Notes under the pieces: model-generated
The model's input: only the letters and a program-made list of their open reading frames with translations
Told to the model about the DNA's origin: nothing
The model's database searches: none
Part shown: piece by piece, positions 36,249-44,862 of the stretch
How positions within the stretch are numbered: position 1 is the first letter of the stretch
How the letters are laid out: every line of letters starts with the position of its first letter
Translations under genes and position numbers: made by a program
DNA from: Ohtaekwangia kribbensis
GTDB lineage: Bacteria > Bacteroidota > Bacteroidia > Cytophagales > Cyclobacteriaceae
Assembly (NCBI RefSeq): GCF_042676245.1
Contig: NZ_JBHTKA010000001.1
Location: forward strand, 992,001 to 1,056,000
Length of the DNA stretch: 64,000 nucleotides
Direction of reading: 5' to 3'

Positions 36249-36336
36249 AAGTGTTTACGTGTGTAGGTGTTTACGTTTTTACGTAATAAAATCTATACTT
36301 CACGTAACCACTCACACACGTACACACTTAAACACT
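36249..36336. repeat. Inverted repeat upstream of the thioesterase gene
   Basis: AGTGTTTACGTGTGTAGGTGT (36249-36271 region) is mirrored by CACACACGTACACACTTAAACACT (36313-36336) with few mismatches. The arms resemble those of 10708-10749. The element lies directly in front of the thioesterase start. Confidence 0.5.
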
Positions 36337-36345
36337 AAAAAACAG

Positions 36346-36870
36346 ATGCGTAAAAAAAAATTTCCCCGCGAATCGTTCGTCAGCATGACGGAGCTGGTAT
36401 TACCGAATGATACCAACACATTGAACAATCTAATGGGGGGACGCCTCATGCACTGGATGGATATTGTCTCGGCTATTGCCGGACAAAAACATTCCAACTC
36501 TACTGTGGTAACGGCTTCGGTAGATAATATATCTTTTAAACATCCGATCAGGCTCGGTAATGTTGTTACGCTGAAAGCAAAAGTTACCCGCGCGTTTAAC
36601 TCTTCGATGGAGATACGCATTGATGTGGAAGCTGAAGATGTACCCACCGGACACAAGTTTGAAAGCAATGCTGCATACTTTACCTTTGTAGCGATCGACC
36701 AAAACGGCAAGCCTATTAATGTGCCTGAAGTAGAACCCGAGACTGAAGAAGAAAAGGAGGTCTATAATGGAGCACTTCGCAGAAGACAACTTCGACTGAT
36801 ACTCGGAGGCAGAATGAAGCCGCAGGAAGCGAATGAATTGAGATCTATATTTGATATTAAAGAAGCGTGA
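36346..36870 (+). CDS. Acyl-CoA thioesterase, hot-dog fold
   Basis: A 174-residue thioesterase of the YciA/acyl-CoA hydrolase group, which hydrolyses acyl-CoA to the free acid. Seen are NTLNNLMGGRLMHWMDIVSA (helix with catalytic Asp/Asn type residues), VVTASVDNISFKHPIRLGNVV and the helical tail ending in RSIFDIKEA. ATG at 36346 starts the usual domain; the frame is open upstream through the repeat element and that extension is not credible. The next gene starts with GTG overlapping this stop (GTGA). Confidence 0.85.
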   Translation: MRKKKFPRESFVSMTELVLPNDTNTLNNLMGGRLMHWMDIVSAIAGQKHSNSTVVTASVDNISFKHPIRLGNVVTLKAKVTRAFNSSMEIRIDVEAEDVPTGHKFESNAAYFTFVAIDQNGKPINVPEVEPETEEEKEVYNGALRRRQLRLILGGRMKPQEANELRSIFDIKEA

Positions 36871-37250
36871 GCCAGACATCTGCCATCGAAAGCCTGTACC
36901 AGGAAGATCTTTACCAGATACCTTCACGTGTACTCATTATACTCTCTCGTTCGTGGGAAGAACATACGGAAGATGAACGCACTGTACTGTCCAAGATGCT
37001 CGCAGCTTTAAGGCTGAGTCTGCCGGCGGTGCAGATCATCACACGAAAAGATTTCACCGTGGAAGACCTCGCCCCACTTGCTCCCACGAAAGTGCTGGCG
37101 CTGGGTTCAGTATTCAAAACATCCGACAAGCTATATGAACACCTCACGGTGAATGGTGTGTCGGTAATAGCAGCTGATGCAATCAACAACCTGGACGATC
37201 TGAAAAAGAAAAATCTCTGGATCGCGCTCAAAAAAATGTTCGGACTGTAG
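36867..37250 (+). CDS. Small conserved protein, possible DNA polymerase III psi-like
   Basis: A 127-residue soluble protein with GTG start in a 4-nt GTGA overlap with the thioesterase stop, so the two are translationally coupled. Recognisable segments are VLIILSRSWEE, SKMLAALRLSLPAVQII, TKVLALGSVF and the tail LWIALKKMFGL. I recall small Bacteroidota proteins with a similar layout (beta strand, short LxxL helix, C-terminal LWxxLKxMF) that have been annotated as polymerase III psi. This is a weak memory and not a firm identification. Confidence 0.45.
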   Translation: MSQTSAIESLYQEDLYQIPSRVLIILSRSWEEHTEDERTVLSKMLAALRLSLPAVQIITRKDFTVEDLAPLAPTKVLALGSVFKTSDKLYEHLTVNGVSVIAADAINNLDDLKKKNLWIALKKMFGL

Positions 37251-37382
37251 CCATTACTCCACGCATCACAACTAATCTCCGCTGTCTGGTGTAACACCCG
37301 GACGGCACACAACAATCCCGCGCAAACCTGTGCGCTGCTTCTTTTGGCAGTTTGCCACCTATTTATATATTTGTTGTTACTG

Positions 37383-37416
37383 AAAAACCATCTTGTATAA
37401 ACAAGGTGGTTTTTTA
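37383..37416 (+). terminator. Terminator upstream of hppA
   Basis: AAAAACCATCTTGT pairs with ACAAGGTGGTTTTTT across a short loop, with one bulge. It ends 34 nt before the hppA ATG and should terminate transcripts from the thioesterase unit. Confidence 0.7.
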
Positions 37417-37449
37417 ATGTGTTAATTCAGATTCCCTAAATCTTAAACA

Positions 37450-39630
37450 ATGAATAGTACTTTACTTTTGATCCCCGCCCTCGGGATAATTGGGTTGATC
37501 GCGATGGCGATCAAATCAGCGTGGGTAACCAAGCAGGATGCAGGCGATGCCAAAATGCAGGAACTGGCAGGCTATATCGCCAATGGAGCCATGGCTTTTC
37601 TAAAAGCAGAGTGGAGGGTCCTTGCTTACTTTGCCGTGATCGCTGCTATATTATTAGGCTGGTCGGGCAGCCTCGTTGAAGACTCGCACCCTATCATCGC
37701 TGTATCTTTTCTTCTTGGTGCTGTGCTTTCTGCCTTTGCAGGTTATATCGGTATGAAGATCGCTACCAAGGCCAACGTGCGCACAACACAAGCTGCACGT
37801 ACAAGTCTTGCTCATGCATTGAAAGTTTCATTCACCGGTGGATCAGTAATGGGTATCGGTGTTGCTGGTCTTGCTGTACTTGGTCTGGGTGGATTGTTCA
37901 TTATATTCTTCAATTATTTTGTACCGGAAGGCGCGGCCATTACCGGACTTGAAATGAAAAAAGCGATTGAAGTGCTCGCAGGTTTCTCACTGGGCGCTGA
38001 ATCGATCGCGTTGTTTGCCCGTGTGGGTGGTGGTATCTATACCAAAGCTGCTGACGTGGGTGCTGACCTTGTAGGTAAAGTAGAAGCCGGTATACCGGAA
38101 GATGATGTGCGCAACCCTGCCACTATTGCTGATAACGTAGGTGATAACGTGGGTGATGTTGCCGGTATGGGTGCCGACTTATTTGGTTCGTATGTAGCCA
38201 CTATATTAGCAACGATGGTGTTGGGTCAGGAGATCGATGCATCGTCTGATAAATTCGGAGGCCTCTCTCCTATATTATTACCCATGCTTATCGCTGGTCT
38301 TGGATTGATCTTCTCGATCGTAGGTACATGGTTCGTTCGCATCAAGCATGAAACTGACAGTGTTCAGAAAGCATTGAACATCGGCAACTGGTCATCGATC
38401 ATCATGACTGCTATAGCTTCTTACTTTGCAGTAAAACATTTACTTCCTGAAACACTCGTACACCGCGGTGTCGAGTTTACTTCTACCGATGTATTTATAG
38501 CGATCATTATCGGATTGATTGTAGGTACTTTGATGAGTATCATTACCGAATACTATACCGCGATGGGTAAACGTCCGGTGCTCTCCATCATCAAGCAATC
38601 AGGCACTGGTCATGCTACGAACATCATCGGTGGTTTATCGGTAGGTATGGAATCTACCGTATTACCAATCTTCGTTCTTGCCGGTGGTATCATTGGTTCT
38701 TATGAATTTGCCGGACTATACGGTGTTGCTATAGCAGCAGCCGGTATGATGGCAACCACCGCGATGCAATTGGCGATCGATGCCTTCGGACCTATAGCAG
38801 ATAATGCCGGTGGTATAGCCGAGATGAGTCAGTTACCGGAAGAAGTTCGTCATCGCACCGATAACCTCGATGCTGTGGGTAACACCACGGCCGCTACCGG
38901 AAAAGGGTTTGCTATTGCATCCGCTGCACTTACATCACTCGCGCTCTTCGCGGCTTTCGTAGGTATATCCGGCATATCGTCTATCGATATATATAAAGCT
39001 CCCGTGCTTGCTGGCTTGTTTGTGGGAGGTATGATTCCATTTATATTCTCATCACTTGCTATAGCAGCCGTAGGGCGTGCAGCCATGGATATGGTAAATG
39101 AAGTACGCAGACAGTTCCGCGAGATACCGGGCATCATGGAGTATAAGGCAAAACCTGAATATGAAAAGTGCGTAGCTATATCAACAAAAGCATCCATTCG
39201 CGAGATGATTGCTCCCGGTGCTATAGCATTGATCGTCCCGATTCTTGTCGGATTTACATTTGGTCCCGAAGTACTCGGAGGTTTATTGGCTGGTGTTACT
39301 GTATCCGGTGTATTGATGGGTATGTTCCAGTCGAACGCAGGTGGTGCATGGGACAACGCTAAAAAATCTTTTGAAAAAGGTGTCGAGATCAACGGTCAGA
39401 CATACTATAAAAAATCAGAGCCACACAAAGCATCTGTAACCGGTGATACCGTGGGTGATCCGTTCAAAGATACATCAGGTCCTTCCATGAACATCCTGAT
39501 CAAACTTACTTCGATCGTGGCCCTTATCATAGCACCACACATCTCGCATAAAGATCACACGGCTGCAAAAGCAGAACCGGTGAAGCCGAAGATGGAAGTA
39601 ATCAGTGATGCTTCGGTTACAATCAAATAG
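37450..39630 (+). CDS. hppA: Membrane-bound pyrophosphatase, K+-dependent type
   Basis: A 726-residue ion-pumping pyrophosphatase with about 16 hydrophobic segments that couples PPi hydrolysis to H+ or Na+ export. The catalytic signature is DVGADLVGKVEAGIPEDD (residues about 202-219) followed by NPATIADNVGDNVGDVAGMG. The K+-dependence motif reads GNTTAATGKGFAI (477-489); Ala481 and Gly484 are the K+-dependent form, K+-independent enzymes have Lys and Thr there. The transported ion is not decided by what I can see. ATG start. Both flanks are terminators, so it is a single-gene unit. Confidence 0.95.
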   Translation: MNSTLLLIPALGIIGLIAMAIKSAWVTKQDAGDAKMQELAGYIANGAMAFLKAEWRVLAYFAVIAAILLGWSGSLVEDSHPIIAVSFLLGAVLSAFAGYIGMKIATKANVRTTQAARTSLAHALKVSFTGGSVMGIGVAGLAVLGLGGLFIIFFNYFVPEGAAITGLEMKKAIEVLAGFSLGAESIALFARVGGGIYTKAADVGADLVGKVEAGIPEDDVRNPATIADNVGDNVGDVAGMGADLFGSYVATILATMVLGQEIDASSDKFGGLSPILLPMLIAGLGLIFSIVGTWFVRIKHETDSVQKALNIGNWSSIIMTAIASYFAVKHLLPETLVHRGVEFTSTDVFIAIIIGLIVGTLMSIITEYYTAMGKRPVLSIIKQSGTGHATNIIGGLSVGMESTVLPIFVLAGGIIGSYEFAGLYGVAIAAAGMMATTAMQLAIDAFGPIADNAGGIAEMSQLPEEVRHRTDNLDAVGNTTAATGKGFAIASAALTSLALFAAFVGISGISSIDIYKAPVLAGLFVGGMIPFIFSSLAIAAVGRAAMDMVNEVRRQFREIPGIMEYKAKPEYEKCVAISTKASIREMIAPGAIALIVPILVGFTFGPEVLGGLLAGVTVSGVLMGMFQSNAGGAWDNAKKSFEKGVEINGQTYYKKSEPHKASVTGDTVGDPFKDTSGPSMNILIKLTSIVALIIAPHISHKDHTAAKAEPVKPKMEVISDASVTIK

Positions 39631-39647
39631 ACTTTACAAACTTTATG

Positions 39648-39673
39648 AAAGCCCCGGTAATGCCGGGGCTTTT
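39648..39673 (+). terminator. Terminator after hppA
   Basis: A perfect stem AAAGCCCCGG/CCGGGGCTTT with loop TAATG, followed by TTTT, 18 nt after the hppA stop. Confidence 0.85.
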
Positions 39674-39844
39674 GATTTATACCGCCTATACTGTTTTACG
39701 GTATAGATCAAGTATAGCAAGCCGTTTACATCGCCATCGTATCCCGAAGCATCGCCCGTATTGTTGACTAGGCCGGAGTATTGCTGTGATAAGACCTAAA
39801 ATAGACTATTTTTAAAAAATTTTAATCACCTATAATTCCTGACG

Positions 39845-40270
39845 ATGAAACGGATAGCCCCTCTCCTCCTTGCTTTGATTACTTGCTCAGGGTATGCGCA
39901 ATCCATATCCGGAACATGGAAGACCATCGATGACAAGACTGGCAAACAGCGGTCTATTGTCGAAATCTTTGAACGTCACGGGAAGGTTTTTGGGAAAATT
40001 ATAAAGATATTTCCTGCTGCCGGAGAGGAACCAGACCCGGTTTGCAACGAATGCCCGGAAGATGATGCCCGCTATAACAAGAAGATAATCGGCATGGAGA
40101 TTATCAAAGACATGGAGAAATCCGGGGGTGAATATTCAGAGGGGAATATACTCGACCCTGAAGAGGGCAAGGTATACAAATGCAAGCTTTGGCTGGAAGG
40201 AAATGATTTGAAAGTGCGGGGTTACTGGGGTCCTTTTTACCGAACGCAAACGTGGACACGTACAAATTGA
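39845..40270 (+). CDS. DUF2147 secreted protein
   Basis: A 141-residue exported protein with a clear signal peptide (about 1-19, ending GYAQ). The mature domain shows SGTWKTIDDKTGKQRSIVEIFE, a central pair of Cys in CNECPEDDARYNK, and WGPFYRTQTWTR at the end, which match the DUF2147 family. Function unknown; members are small beta-rich periplasmic or outer-membrane-associated proteins. Starts with ATG at 39845. It lies 71 nt upstream of the ECF sigma gene, without a terminator between. Confidence 0.85.
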   Translation: MKRIAPLLLALITCSGYAQSISGTWKTIDDKTGKQRSIVEIFERHGKVFGKIIKIFPAAGEEPDPVCNECPEDDARYNKKIIGMEIIKDMEKSGGEYSEGNILDPEEGKVYKCKLWLEGNDLKVRGYWGPFYRTQTWTRTN

Positions 40271-40365
40271 TCTTCTATATTCGTTAATTCGCAGAAAAAT
40301 ACACAAAAAAGGAACCCTGGCGGTTACAACTTTATTTAAAGATGGTATACAGGTCGAGCTCACAC

Positions 40366-40905
40366 ATGGACGAGAAGGAGATCTTCGAGCGCATCAGCAA
40401 AGGTGATGAGAAGGCTCTTGAGTTCTTGTATAAGAAATATTACCGGATGATGACCAAGCTTGTCATCACCAACAGTGGAACAGAAGAAGAGGCTCGGGAT
40501 ATTTATCAGGACGCACTAATCGTTTTCTGGCAGAAAGCAACCTCAGGCAACCTGGTAATGACTTCGAAAATCAGTACCTATATCTACAGCATTTGTCAGA
40601 ACCTGTGGCGAAAGGAACTGGATCGTAAAAAGCGCCTTTCCAACGAAGAGAAAGACTCTGCTGTTTCGCTTGATACGGAAACTGCTGAACGCGACCGTAT
40701 CATTTTAAAATGCATCGAGCAACTTGGGGAGACCTGTAAAAAAGTGCTGATGTATTATTACTTCGAGGAGATGTCGATGCAAGAGATCGCAGACAAATTA
40801 GGGTTCGCGAACACTGACACGGCCAAGACCAAGAAGTATAAATGTAAAATGAAACTGGATGAATTAGTGAAAGCTCAGTATTCTGAGCATGATTTTTTGG
40901 ATTAG
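40366..40905 (+). CDS. ECF-type RNA polymerase sigma factor
   Basis: A sigma-70 family regulator of about 179 residues with region 2 (KALEFLYKKYYRMM, EARDIYQDALIVFWQKA) and region 4 (CKKVLMYYYFEEMSMQEIADKLG followed by a KxKCKxxL recognition helix). No region 1 or 3 is present, so it is an ECF type. It should direct transcription of a stress or surface regulon. ATG at 40366 gives MDEKEIF; another ATG 24 nt upstream (40342) is also possible. The downstream gene looks like its anti-sigma partner, 6 nt later. Confidence 0.88.
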   Translation: MDEKEIFERISKGDEKALEFLYKKYYRMMTKLVITNSGTEEEARDIYQDALIVFWQKATSGNLVMTSKISTYIYSICQNLWRKELDRKKRLSNEEKDSAVSLDTETAERDRIILKCIEQLGETCKKVLMYYYFEEMSMQEIADKLGFANTDTAKTKKYKCKMKLDELVKAQYSEHDFLD

Positions 40906-40911
40906 AGAGTT

Positions 40912-41853
40912 ATGGCATTAGAAAAAGATTTTGAATTGCTGGATGAATACCTGCGCAACAAATTGAATGCAGCAGATAAAGCTACGTTCGAACAAAAACT
41001 GCAGGCCGATGCAGACCTCCAGCGCGAATATAAACTGCAACAAAAAATTGCAGAAGGTCTTCGCCAGGCACGCACAGCCGAATTGAAAAACATGCTGAAC
41101 AATATACCGGTATCATCCGTGCATGGTTCAGAAATTTCTATCGGTGTGAAAACATTGATCAGCATTACCGTTGCAGGTTTGGTTGCCACAGGTATCTATC
41201 TGTATCTCGATAAAGAGGAAACAGAAGTTCCAGCGCAGCAGCAGATCGCCAAAACGGAAACACCGGCTGAAGTTCCAACGGAGCATCAGACAGAACCGGC
41301 ACCAGCCAACGAAGCGGAAGCCACAACAACAGCCCCCGCCTCTTCATCACCGGCAACGGAAACACCACAGCCTGATCAGCCGAAGCAGCAGCCTGCTGTT
41401 ACTAATCAGCAGCCGGCAACAAATAAAGAATCTACCAGCGTAACCAAACCGGTTATAGCTCCGAAGCAAAAGGACAGCGTTTCAAAACCGGAAATCCATG
41501 TCTTTGAACCCGGAGAAGAAACCGAAAGCACCAAAGCTGTAGATGATAAAACGGCTACCGAGAGCACTCCAAAAGCAAACAAGACTACGCTTACTGTTAA
41601 GACAGATGCGAATAACAAGAAGTATAATTTCCACTATCAATTTAAAAATGGCGAGTTATACCTGTTCGGTCCGTTCGACAAGAAGCTGATCGAGATCATG
41701 GAGTTCTTCAGCGATAACAAGCACACGGTATTCCTCTTCCACGAGAATAAATACTATCTGCTGAACGAAGCAAATGAAAAAGTGAAACCGCTCACCTCGA
41801 TCACCGATCCTACGCTTATCAAGAAGTTGAAGGAACACAGATCCGGAAACTGA
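40912..41853 (+). CDS. Membrane anti-sigma-like protein with Pro/Thr-rich linker
   Basis: A 313-residue protein immediately after the ECF sigma gene. Residues 1-80 are cytoplasmic and helical and include a leading acidic helix (DFELLDEYLRNKLNAADKA) typical of anti-sigma factors. A transmembrane helix follows at about 81-99. Then comes a long low-complexity stretch rich in Pro, Thr, Glu, Gln and Ala (about 100-220), and a small folded end domain (about 230-313). No known catalytic motif. The pairing and topology support an anti-sigma factor; the sensor ligand is unknown. Confidence 0.7.
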   Translation: MALEKDFELLDEYLRNKLNAADKATFEQKLQADADLQREYKLQQKIAEGLRQARTAELKNMLNNIPVSSVHGSEISIGVKTLISITVAGLVATGIYLYLDKEETEVPAQQQIAKTETPAEVPTEHQTEPAPANEAEATTTAPASSSPATETPQPDQPKQQPAVTNQQPATNKESTSVTKPVIAPKQKDSVSKPEIHVFEPGEETESTKAVDDKTATESTPKANKTTLTVKTDANNKKYNFHYQFKNGELYLFGPFDKKLIEIMEFFSDNKHTVFLFHENKYYLLNEANEKVKPLTSITDPTLIKKLKEHRSGN

Positions 41854-41875
41854 TTCAACATAGAAGATACGATAT

Positions 41876-41902
41876 AAAAATCCCGCCCTGGCGGGATTTT
41901 TT
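41876..41902 (+). terminator. Terminator after the sigma/anti-sigma pair
   Basis: AAAAATCCCGCC and GGCGGGATTTTT form a perfect 12-bp-class stem with a CT-type loop, followed by T. It ends the sigma/anti-sigma unit and precedes the ftsX promoter region. Confidence 0.85.
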
Positions 41903-41960
41903 ATTTATAGCACAACAGCCATCTACCTGCACCGTTATGCTACTATTTGGTATTTTATCA

Positions 41961-41968
41961 TAACTTTG
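41961..41968 (+). promoter_or_regulatory. -7 box of the ftsX promoter
   Basis: TAACTTTG matches TAnnTTTG and ends 9 nt before the ftsX ATG. The closest TTG upstream is only 11 nt away, so the -33 element is not identified. Confidence 0.4.
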
Positions 41969-41977
41969 GCAGTTGAC

Positions 41978-42862
41978 ATGGAGAAGAAAGCCCGTAAAAA
42001 GAAATTAGGTGGCTACCCCGGCATTGGCGTAGTCGTGAGCATTACACTTGCCCTGTTTGTTATAGGCTTGTTTGGTGTGCTCATTATATACTCGCAGGAA
42101 CTGGAGCACCAGGTACGCCAGAACATCAAGATGCAGGTATATCTTAAATCAAACGTGACTGAGACTCAACGCCTGCAGATTGAGAATAAACTTCTCTCCA
42201 TGGACTTTGTGAACCGTGAAGATGGCAAAGGTGTAGCCTTCTTTTCCAAAGATGAAGCCGCCAAGAAATTTATAGCCGAGACGGGAGAAGACTTTACCCA
42301 GTTTATTGGTGAGAACCCGCTCAAAGATGCATTTCTCATCAACATCGATCCTGATTTTCACTCGAAAGAACAGATGGAGAAGATCAAAGCAGATCTTCAG
42401 AAGATGAATGGTGTTTTCCAGGTATACTATGTAGAAGGTCTTATCGAATCGGTTAACAGCAATGTTACCAAGCTTGGATTTATACTTATTGGATTGATCG
42501 TGTTGTTGCTGATCACCGTTGTACTGCTCATCAATAACACCCTTCGTCTTGCACTCTTCTCACAACGTTTTCTCATTCGCAGTATGCAGCTCGTAGGAGC
42601 CAAACGCTGGTTTATACAACGTCCTTTCCTGGTGCGCGCAGCACTCTATGGAATACTGGCGGGGGTTATTACCTCGTTGCTGTTATGGTCGTTGTCTGAT
42701 TACGCACAAAGTAAAATAACAGACCTCGCATTGTTGCATAATCAGGAACACTTCATGATGATGCTCGGTGGTCTGATCGTTATCGGAATGATCGTAGCTG
42801 TACTCGGCACGTTCTTCTCCATCAACCGCTACCTGCGCATGTCACTCGATCAATTGTACTGA
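41978..42862 (+). CDS. ftsX: Cell-division permease-like protein FtsX
   Basis: FtsX works with the ATPase FtsE in the divisome, regulating peptidoglycan hydrolases. The 294 residues have the family pattern: N-terminal helix (about 18-41), an external domain with YLKSNVTETQRLQIENKL and the DFTQFIGENPLKDAF segment, then three further helices. FtsE is not adjacent in the window. ATG at 41978; TTG at 41966 gives a four-residue extension. It starts a run ftsX, DUF3098, uppP, truB. Confidence 0.88.
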   Translation: MEKKARKKKLGGYPGIGVVVSITLALFVIGLFGVLIIYSQELEHQVRQNIKMQVYLKSNVTETQRLQIENKLLSMDFVNREDGKGVAFFSKDEAAKKFIAETGEDFTQFIGENPLKDAFLINIDPDFHSKEQMEKIKADLQKMNGVFQVYYVEGLIESVNSNVTKLGFILIGLIVLLLITVVLLINNTLRLALFSQRFLIRSMQLVGAKRWFIQRPFLVRAALYGILAGVITSLLLWSLSDYAQSKITDLALLHNQEHFMMMLGGLIVIGMIVAVLGTFFSINRYLRMSLDQLY

Positions 42863-42879
42863 TAAAATATATACTATAC

Positions 42880-43083
42880 ATGGAAAGCAAACTTCCCTTT
42901 GGCAAAAAGAATTATCAATGGATGATTATCGGTGTAGCCGCCATTATCATCGGGTTCGTGATCATGTCGCTTGACAGCGCTCCCCATGGTTTCGGTTTCC
43001 TGGGACTTACCCTCGGCCCTATCGTTGTTATGGCAGGGTTTATTATTCAGATATACGCTATACTGCAGAAGCCAACCAAATAG
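42880..43083 (+). CDS. DUF3098 small membrane protein
   Basis: A 67-residue protein with two transmembrane helices (about 14-32 and 43-61) separated by DSAPHGFGFLGL. It matches the DUF3098 family, a Bacteroidota set of unknown function found between ftsX and uppP. It starts 17 nt after ftsX. Its place in a cell-envelope operon hints at a division or wall role, which is inference. Confidence 0.8.
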   Translation: MESKLPFGKKNYQWMIIGVAAIIIGFVIMSLDSAPHGFGFLGLTLGPIVVMAGFIIQIYAILQKPTK

Positions 43084-43148
43084 TTTATCTACACTCCACC
43101 GGCTGAATCTTAGCGGAATATATACCGGGGAGTCTGAAATTTATTCGC

Positions 43149-43940
43149 ATGACGATTCTTCAAGCTATCATCCTGGCCATCATCGAAGGCATTACGGAAT
43201 TTTTACCTATATCCTCTACAGGGCACATGATCATCGGCTCATCCCTGATGGGAATCGCCAGTGATCCGTTTACCAAAATGTTTACGGTAGCCATCCAGCT
43301 GGGTGCTATACTTTCAGTTATTGTATTGTACTGGAAGCGGTTCTTTCAGTCATTCGATTTTTACTTTAAGCTCTTTGTTGCCTTTTTACCGGCTGCTATT
43401 GTAGGATTTCTTTTTAATGATACCATTGATGCGCTGCTGGAACGTGTAGATGTGGTAGGCTATACATTGTTACTGGGAGGTATATTCTTTCTTTTCATAG
43501 ACAAGATCTTCCAGGAGAATGAAAAGAGTGACAAGCAAGTAGATTATCCTTCAGCACTGAAGATCGGTATATTTCAGATCATCGCCATGATTCCCGGTGT
43601 ATCACGTTCAGCCGCTACGATCATCGGAGGTCTTTCGCAGAAGCTTAACAAGAAAACGGCAGCAGAATTTTCATTCTTCCTGGCAGTACCAACCATGTTT
43701 GCTGCTACGCTCTGGAAGATGTATAAATACTTTGATGAAGGAGGCGCATTCGGGTCAAACGAAATTACCCTGTTTGCCGTTGGCAATGTAGTAGCGTTTA
43801 TTGTAGCGATGATCGCCATCAAATCGTTTATATCATTTCTTACCAAGCATGGTTTTAAGCTGTTCGGGTACTACCGCATTGTACTCGGCATTGTTATACT
43901 CGTACTATATTATCTTGGAGTAGGACTCTCCATCGTATAA
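43149..43940 (+). CDS. uppP: Undecaprenyl-diphosphatase
   Basis: UppP (BacA) recycles undecaprenyl pyrophosphate to the monophosphate lipid carrier. The 263-residue multi-spanning membrane protein has EGITEFLPISSTGHMIIG near the start and MIPGVSRSAATIIGGLS in the middle, both active-site motifs. The last base of its stop is the first base of the truB start (TAATG). Starts with ATG. Confidence 0.95.
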   Translation: MTILQAIILAIIEGITEFLPISSTGHMIIGSSLMGIASDPFTKMFTVAIQLGAILSVIVLYWKRFFQSFDFYFKLFVAFLPAAIVGFLFNDTIDALLERVDVVGYTLLLGGIFFLFIDKIFQENEKSDKQVDYPSALKIGIFQIIAMIPGVSRSAATIIGGLSQKLNKKTAAEFSFFLAVPTMFAATLWKMYKYFDEGGAFGSNEITLFAVGNVVAFIVAMIAIKSFISFLTKHGFKLFGYYRIVLGIVILVLYYLGVGLSIV

Positions 43941-44596
43941 TGGAAAATCCAACACCCGAAGAAGGCCGCATCCTTCTCATTAACAAACCACTGCAGTGGA
44001 CATCGTTTGATGTGGTTAATAAACTGCGCTATAAACTAAAAATCAAAAAGATAGGTCACGCGGGTACACTTGATCCGCTCGCTACCGGACTGCTCATTAT
44101 CTGCACCGGTAAAATGACCAAGCGCATTGAAGAGTTTATGGGCCAGGAGAAAGAGTATACCGGCAAGTTTACGATTGGCAGCACCACGCCATCGCACGAC
44201 CTGGAGACTGAAGTAAGTGAACAGGTTGATATAGCACACATTACCCCGCAAGCTATAACGGATGCTACAAAGAACTTCATTGGTAACATCAGTCAGTTAC
44301 CTCCTATGCACTCCGCTATACGTGTTGGAGGAAAACGTGCCTATGAGTTTGCACGCAGTGGAAAAGAAATAGAGTTGAAACACCGCGATGTGGAAGTCCG
44401 GGAATTTGAAATCACCCATATCCAGTTACCAGAAGTATCATTCCGGATTGTATGTTCCAAAGGCACCTATATTCGAAGTATAGCGCGCGATTTTGGCAAT
44501 GCACTTGGTGTTGGCGCATATCTTTCTGAACTTTGCAGAACGAGGATCGGGTCTTTCTTGTTGAAAGATGCAATGACCATCGAACAGGTAGAATGA
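43940..44596 (+). CDS. truB: tRNA pseudouridine(55) synthase
   Basis: TruB makes pseudouridine at position 55 of tRNA. The 218 residues include catalytic Asp in GHAGTLDPLATGLLIIC, plus the KEYTGKFTIGSTT, PPMHSAIRVGGKRAYE and SKGTYIRSIARDFG blocks. The short C-terminal end lacks the PUA domain of E. coli TruB, common in Bacteroidota. It overlaps uppP by one base (TAATG). Confidence 0.95.
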   Translation: MENPTPEEGRILLINKPLQWTSFDVVNKLRYKLKIKKIGHAGTLDPLATGLLIICTGKMTKRIEEFMGQEKEYTGKFTIGSTTPSHDLETEVSEQVDIAHITPQAITDATKNFIGNISQLPPMHSAIRVGGKRAYEFARSGKEIELKHRDVEVREFEITHIQLPEVSFRIVCSKGTYIRSIARDFGNALGVGAYLSELCRTRIGSFLLKDAMTIEQVE

Positions 44597-44618
44597 CCAT
44601 TCATTTGTATATTGGGGA

Positions 44619-44786
44619 ATGAACATGGAGAATCTCAAACTTTACAACCAAATAGAGTCCTTGCCACAAGAACTTAAACAAGAGGTTAAGGACTTTGTAC
44701 AGTTCCTTCTTGAGAAGTCCAAGAAGCGTGAGAAAAATCCTCAAAACGAACCAACTGCGGGCTTAGCAAAAGGCTCAATTTCTTAG
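44619..44786 (+). CDS. DUF2281-type small protein (antitoxin-like)
   Basis: A 55-residue charged protein, MNMENLKLYNQ at the start and KDFVQFLLEKSKK in the middle, close to the DUF2281 pattern (LPxELxxEVxDFVxFLL). Proteins of this family often sit beside PIN-domain VapC toxins as antitoxins. Here no PIN gene follows; the next gene is ribF. The ATG at 44619 and that at 44625 are both possible. It may be a solitary antitoxin or act on its own. Confidence 0.6.
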   Translation: MNMENLKLYNQIESLPQELKQEVKDFVQFLLEKSKKREKNPQNEPTAGLAKGSIS

Positions 44787-44862
44787 TGAGAATTACACAT
44801 TACTTTCCAGGGATAAAATATTTAAATCGTACGCTGTTGACGTAAAGTGGGGATAATACTAT

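Noticed and set aside
36259..36345. N-terminal extension of the thioesterase
   Set aside because: The added residues are translated from the inverted repeat and do not look like protein; the domain begins at ATG 36346.
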